A DNA stretch of 64,000 nt from positions 434,001 to 498,000 of the forward strand of contig JAGKWQ010000005.1 in the NCBI GenBank assembly GCA_021151825.1, in the 5' to 3' direction. This DNA is from Cellvibrionaceae bacterium (lineage in GTDB: Bacteria > Pseudomonadota > Gammaproteobacteria > Pseudomonadales > Cellvibrionaceae). Numbering within the stretch: position 1 is the first letter of the stretch; each line of letters starts with the position of its first letter. The notes under the pieces were generated by a model. It ran no database searches, had not been told where the DNA came from, and saw only the letters and a program-made list of their open reading frames with translations. The position numbers and the translations under genes were made by a program. Positions 61,367 to 64,000 of the stretch are shown here, in pieces.

Positions 61367-61777
61367 GGAACGCCGCTACCTGATCAGTTGCACGCATTAT
61401 AGGTGTTTACAGGCATCGACAACAAACTTCACCCCATTAGTTATCCCCCCACGTAAGTGTTTTTTATTGATCACCACCTGGCCCGGTAAAAACAGCAGCC
61501 TGTATTTTCACCAACAATGGCGGCCACGCTGACGAAGCATTTGAACTATTGCGATTTCAACTGGCGGGTTGGCTTTATCAACATCCGTAAAAAGTCCGCG
61601 CGATAATTTATGGTTAATTTTTTATTTCCCAACATTTACCTGAATATTTTTTGTTGCTGACTGAAGTAAAAACAACACTCGATAAGTGGCACAATTTTCG
61701 CTGTACCTGAATACACAAATGCTACAAAAAATTAACGAAAAATAATTACCTGTTGTTGACCGATGTTGGAGCTAGCC
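61367..61777. other. Intergenic region between GT4 and the Tat-exported PLP enzyme
   Basis: 411 bp with divergent genes on either side. The left half has ordinary composition and the right half (from about 61600) is strongly A+T-rich. Besides the sigma-54-type promoter at 61687-61702 I see no gene, repeat or obvious operator. Promoter signals for the minus-strand GT4 gene must lie in the left half. Confidence 0.55.
61687..61702 (+). promoter_or_regulatory. Sigma-54 (RpoN)-type promoter candidate
   Basis: TGGCACAATTTTCGCT matches the -24/-12 consensus TGGCACG-N4-TTGCW with GG and GC spaced by 10 bases; only two core positions deviate. It is 76 bp before the PLP-enzyme ATG and drives transcription to the right, towards the receptor gene. 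Not tested. Confidence 0.45.
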
Positions 61778-63103
61778 ATGGAAAAGTTTTCCGGAATTTC
61801 ACGCCGCGCGTTATTGCGTGGTTCAGTCGCAGCCGCCGTAGCGGCAAATGGTTTAGCACTCTCTCGACCATTATTAGCACAGGCAGGTTTTTCGTTGCCA
61901 AAAATTACGGGAACTGATGCGAGTAAAAATGCGCGCGATGAAAACTACTGGAATCAAATTTCCGGTTTATTCAAGTTATCGCCGGATTTTATTAACCTGG
62001 AAAACGGTTTTTACGGCGTTCTCTCCAAACCGGTACTCGCCGACTACCAGCAACAGATTGCACGACTCAACGAAACCAGTTCCTATTTTTTACGGCAGCA
62101 GTATGCGCAGGAAGCCGGCAAGATTCGCGCGCAAATTGCTGAAGCGGCTGGCGTTGATGTGAGTGAAATTGTATTAACACGCAACGCCACTGAAGCGCTG
62201 CAAAATCTGATTGTGAATTACAACAAACTGAAACCCGGCGATACCGTGCTGTATGCCGACCTCGATTACGACAGTGCCCAGGAAAATATCGAATATTTGC
62301 GCGAAACACGCGGCATTAACACCGTGAAAATTACGCTTCCGGAACCGGCCACTTATGAATCAATCATCGAAACCTATGAGCGTGCGTTTGCAGAACACCC
62401 GCGTATCAAATTAGTGTTATTAACGCACATTGGCCATCGCACCGGACTGGCCATTCCAGTAACGGAAATCGTGGAGCTCGCCAAACAAAAAGATATTGAT
62501 GTGTTAGTGGATGCAGCCCATTCCTGGGGCCATCTGGATTTTAAAATTCCCGATCTGAAAGCCGATTTCGGTGCATTTAATTTGCATAAATGGATTGGCG
62601 CACCGCTGGGTGTAGGTTTTATTTATATTCGCAAAGAAAAATTGGCAGCAATAAATCCGCATTTAATCAGCAGTGAAAAAGCGGCGACGGATATCAGCTC
62701 GCGGGTACATACCGGCACTACCGCAACCGCGAATGTGCTGACTGTTCCGGCGGCGCTGGATTTCCATCGCCAACTCGGTGCGGCAAATAAAGAAGCGCGC
62801 TTGCGTTATTTGCGCGATTACTGGGTGACGCGCGTGCGCAAGGAAATTCCCGACATCCAGATTCTTACGCCTGATGATCCCCGCCTTTACGGTGCAATTA
62901 CGTCGCTGCGTATCAAAGGCAAAACCAGCAAGGCCGACAACCAATTGTTAGCGCAGAAACTGCGCGAGCAACACCGCATTTTTACCGTGGCGCGCGGTGG
63001 TGCGGCATCCGGCGATAGCGTTCGAATTACACCGGCGATTTTTACGCGCACCAGCGATCTGGACAAATTGGTCGCCGCACTTAAAACGGTCGCGCAAAGT
63101 TGA
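61778..63103 (+). CDS. Tat-exported class V aminotransferase-like PLP enzyme
   Basis: About 441 residues from the ATG at 61778 (GGAG seven bases upstream); a Met five codons earlier is less likely. The N-terminus ISRRALLRGSVAAAVA is a Tat signal (SRRALL) with an AQA cleavage site. The fold-type-I core has TRNATEAL, VDAAHSWGHLDF, and the PLP lysine in FNLHKWIGAPLG (Lys271). Related enzymes include isopenicillin-N epimerase-like proteins and periplasmic PvdN of pyoverdine maturation. It is followed by a TonB-dependent receptor gene after 80 bp, hinting at a siderophore or peptide substrate. Confidence 0.82.
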   Translation: MEKFSGISRRALLRGSVAAAVAANGLALSRPLLAQAGFSLPKITGTDASKNARDENYWNQISGLFKLSPDFINLENGFYGVLSKPVLADYQQQIARLNETSSYFLRQQYAQEAGKIRAQIAEAAGVDVSEIVLTRNATEALQNLIVNYNKLKPGDTVLYADLDYDSAQENIEYLRETRGINTVKITLPEPATYESIIETYERAFAEHPRIKLVLLTHIGHRTGLAIPVTEIVELAKQKDIDVLVDAAHSWGHLDFKIPDLKADFGAFNLHKWIGAPLGVGFIYIRKEKLAAINPHLISSEKAATDISSRVHTGTTATANVLTVPAALDFHRQLGAANKEARLRYLRDYWVTRVRKEIPDIQILTPDDPRLYGAITSLRIKGKTSKADNQLLAQKLREQHRIFTVARGGAASGDSVRITPAIFTRTSDLDKLVAALKTVAQS

Positions 63104-63182
63104 CGCGGTTTTTATCAAGCACAATTCCTGAATCTGATTAACCACGCACGGGTCGATCCCGCCACACCACAAGGAGTTACTT

Positions 63183-64000
63183 GTGAACGCTCTTTTTTTG
63201 CCTGAAAAAAATCACTTATCACTGATCATTAGTGTGTTGTTATTAAGCAATATTTCGCTAACAAGTGCGCAGGAATTATTAGCACCGGCCGATGCACGCG
63301 GCGGTTCGGAAGTGGAAACGCTGATCGTTACCGGCACGCGTGAACGTGGCACCAGTGCGCGCGAAAGTAGCTCGCCGGTCGAAGTGATTTCTGCCGAAAC
63401 CTTGAAAGCTACCGGTCAGGTTAATTTGATTGATGGGTTGAGTAAATTAGAACCGTCGTTTTATGTACCGGCGCGCAGTGGCGATGTGGGCAACCTGACC
63501 CGGCAGGCGCAAATCCGCCAATTGGGACCGAACCAGACATTGGTGTTGATTAACGGCAAACGTCGTCACCAAACCGCAATCGTCAATGCTTCCGCAACAT
63601 TTGCCGGTGCGACGGGTGTGGACCTTGCGCAAATTCCGGTGTCGGCGATTGAACGCATCGAAGTGTTGAAAGATGGTGCAGCCGCGCAATACGGTACCGA
63701 TGCTATCGCGGGTGTGATCAACGTGATCCTGAAATCTGAAAAAGCTGGCGGCGTGTTGAATATTGATTACGGCACTTACGGCGCAAGCGATATCAATCCG
63801 CAGCGCGAAGACAAAGGCGAGAATCGCCACATCGCCGTGAACAATGGTTTCGGTGTGGGTGATGAGGGTTATCTCAACCTGAGCCTGGAGTGGACTGATA
63901 AAGACCACACCAATAATTCCGGCCAGCATCCCAATATTCAAGCCGCTAATATTCCAAGCCCCGGTTGGGTGAACCGCATTGCGGGCGAACCGGCTTATGA
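63183..64000 (+). CDS. TonB-dependent receptor (partial, C-terminus outside the window)
   Basis: About 272 N-terminal residues, starting with GTG at 63183, which is preceded by AAGGAG. A signal peptide (LIISVLLLSNISLTSAQ) leads to a TonB-box-like VETLIVTGTRERG and a plug domain with LIDGLSKLEPSFYVPARSG, IRQLGPNQTLVLINGKRRH, RIEVLKDGAAAQYGTDAIAGVINVILK. The frame is open to the right edge; the barrel is outside. It is probably a substrate-specific outer-membrane receptor cotranscribed with the PLP enzyme. Confidence 0.9.
   Translation, partial: MNALFLPEKNHLSLIISVLLLSNISLTSAQELLAPADARGGSEVETLIVTGTRERGTSARESSSPVEVISAETLKATGQVNLIDGLSKLEPSFYVPARSGDVGNLTRQAQIRQLGPNQTLVLINGKRRHQTAIVNASATFAGATGVDLAQIPVSAIERIEVLKDGAAAQYGTDAIAGVINVILKSEKAGGVLNIDYGTYGASDINPQREDKGENRHIAVNNGFGVGDEGYLNLSLEWTDKDHTNNSGQHPNIQAANIPSPGWVNRIAGEPAY

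Overview
The window looks like a chromosomal segment of a gammaproteobacterium close to Cellvibrio (Cellvibrionaceae). This rests on gene order and protein style: a Pseudomonas-type block hemW-rdgB-DUF4426-metW-metX ... yggT-proC-yggS-pilT-pilU ... ruvX-yqgE-tonB-gshB-pilGHIJK-chpABC, and a lipoprotein with a long poly-serine linker of the kind common in Cellvibrio. The genus is an inference; no rRNA or marker search was possible.

Layout. 1-3559 (minus strand): end of hemW, then rdgB, a DUF4426 protein, metW and metX. 3677-22019: a complete aryl polyene (APE, xanthomonadin-like) pigment cluster in four blocks of alternating strand, with ketosynthases, a chain length factor, ketoreductase, four hotdog dehydratases, two acyl carrier proteins, an acyl-ACP synthetase, acyl- and glycosyltransferases, thioesterase, LolA-like carrier, MMPL exporter, methyltransferases and a chorismatase that would supply the hydroxybenzoate starter. 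22071-26291: a small exported protein, Trm112, a dynamin-like GTPase and a beta-propeller lipoprotein. 26587-31130: yggT-proC-yggS (minus) and pilT-pilU (plus). The pigment cluster therefore sits between metX and yggT, which I recall as near neighbours in Pseudomonas. 31201-34209: ruvX-yqgE-tonB-gshB (minus). 34563-48552: the Pil-Chp chemosensory operon for twitching motility, including a 2401-residue ChpA with a hexanucleotide repeat, followed by an FKBP.

48706-53643 is the accessory region. A small gene has a structured, C4-antisense-like leader. It is followed by three A+T-rich, same-strand genes separated by attC-like hairpins: a membrane coiled-coil protein, an HNH-like protein, and a DUF6602-like protein with a PD-(D/E)XK-type motif and zinc ribbon. 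There is no integrase in view, so this looks like a small CALIN-type cassette array that may carry defence genes. I consider it the best candidate for an undescribed system here. An esterase gene closes the region.

53746-61366 (minus strand): a small protein, an LprI-like protein, a subtilase whose catalytic Asp position appears to be Glu, a DTW-domain protein, a parvulin, rsmE, and an alpha/alpha-barrel protein, methyltransferase and glycosyltransferase in tight linkage. A MITE-like repeat has been read into the C-terminus of the methyltransferase. 61778-64000 (plus): a Tat-exported PLP enzyme and the start of a TonB-dependent receptor, behind a good sigma-54-type promoter match.

No tRNA, rRNA, transposase or CRISPR array was seen.
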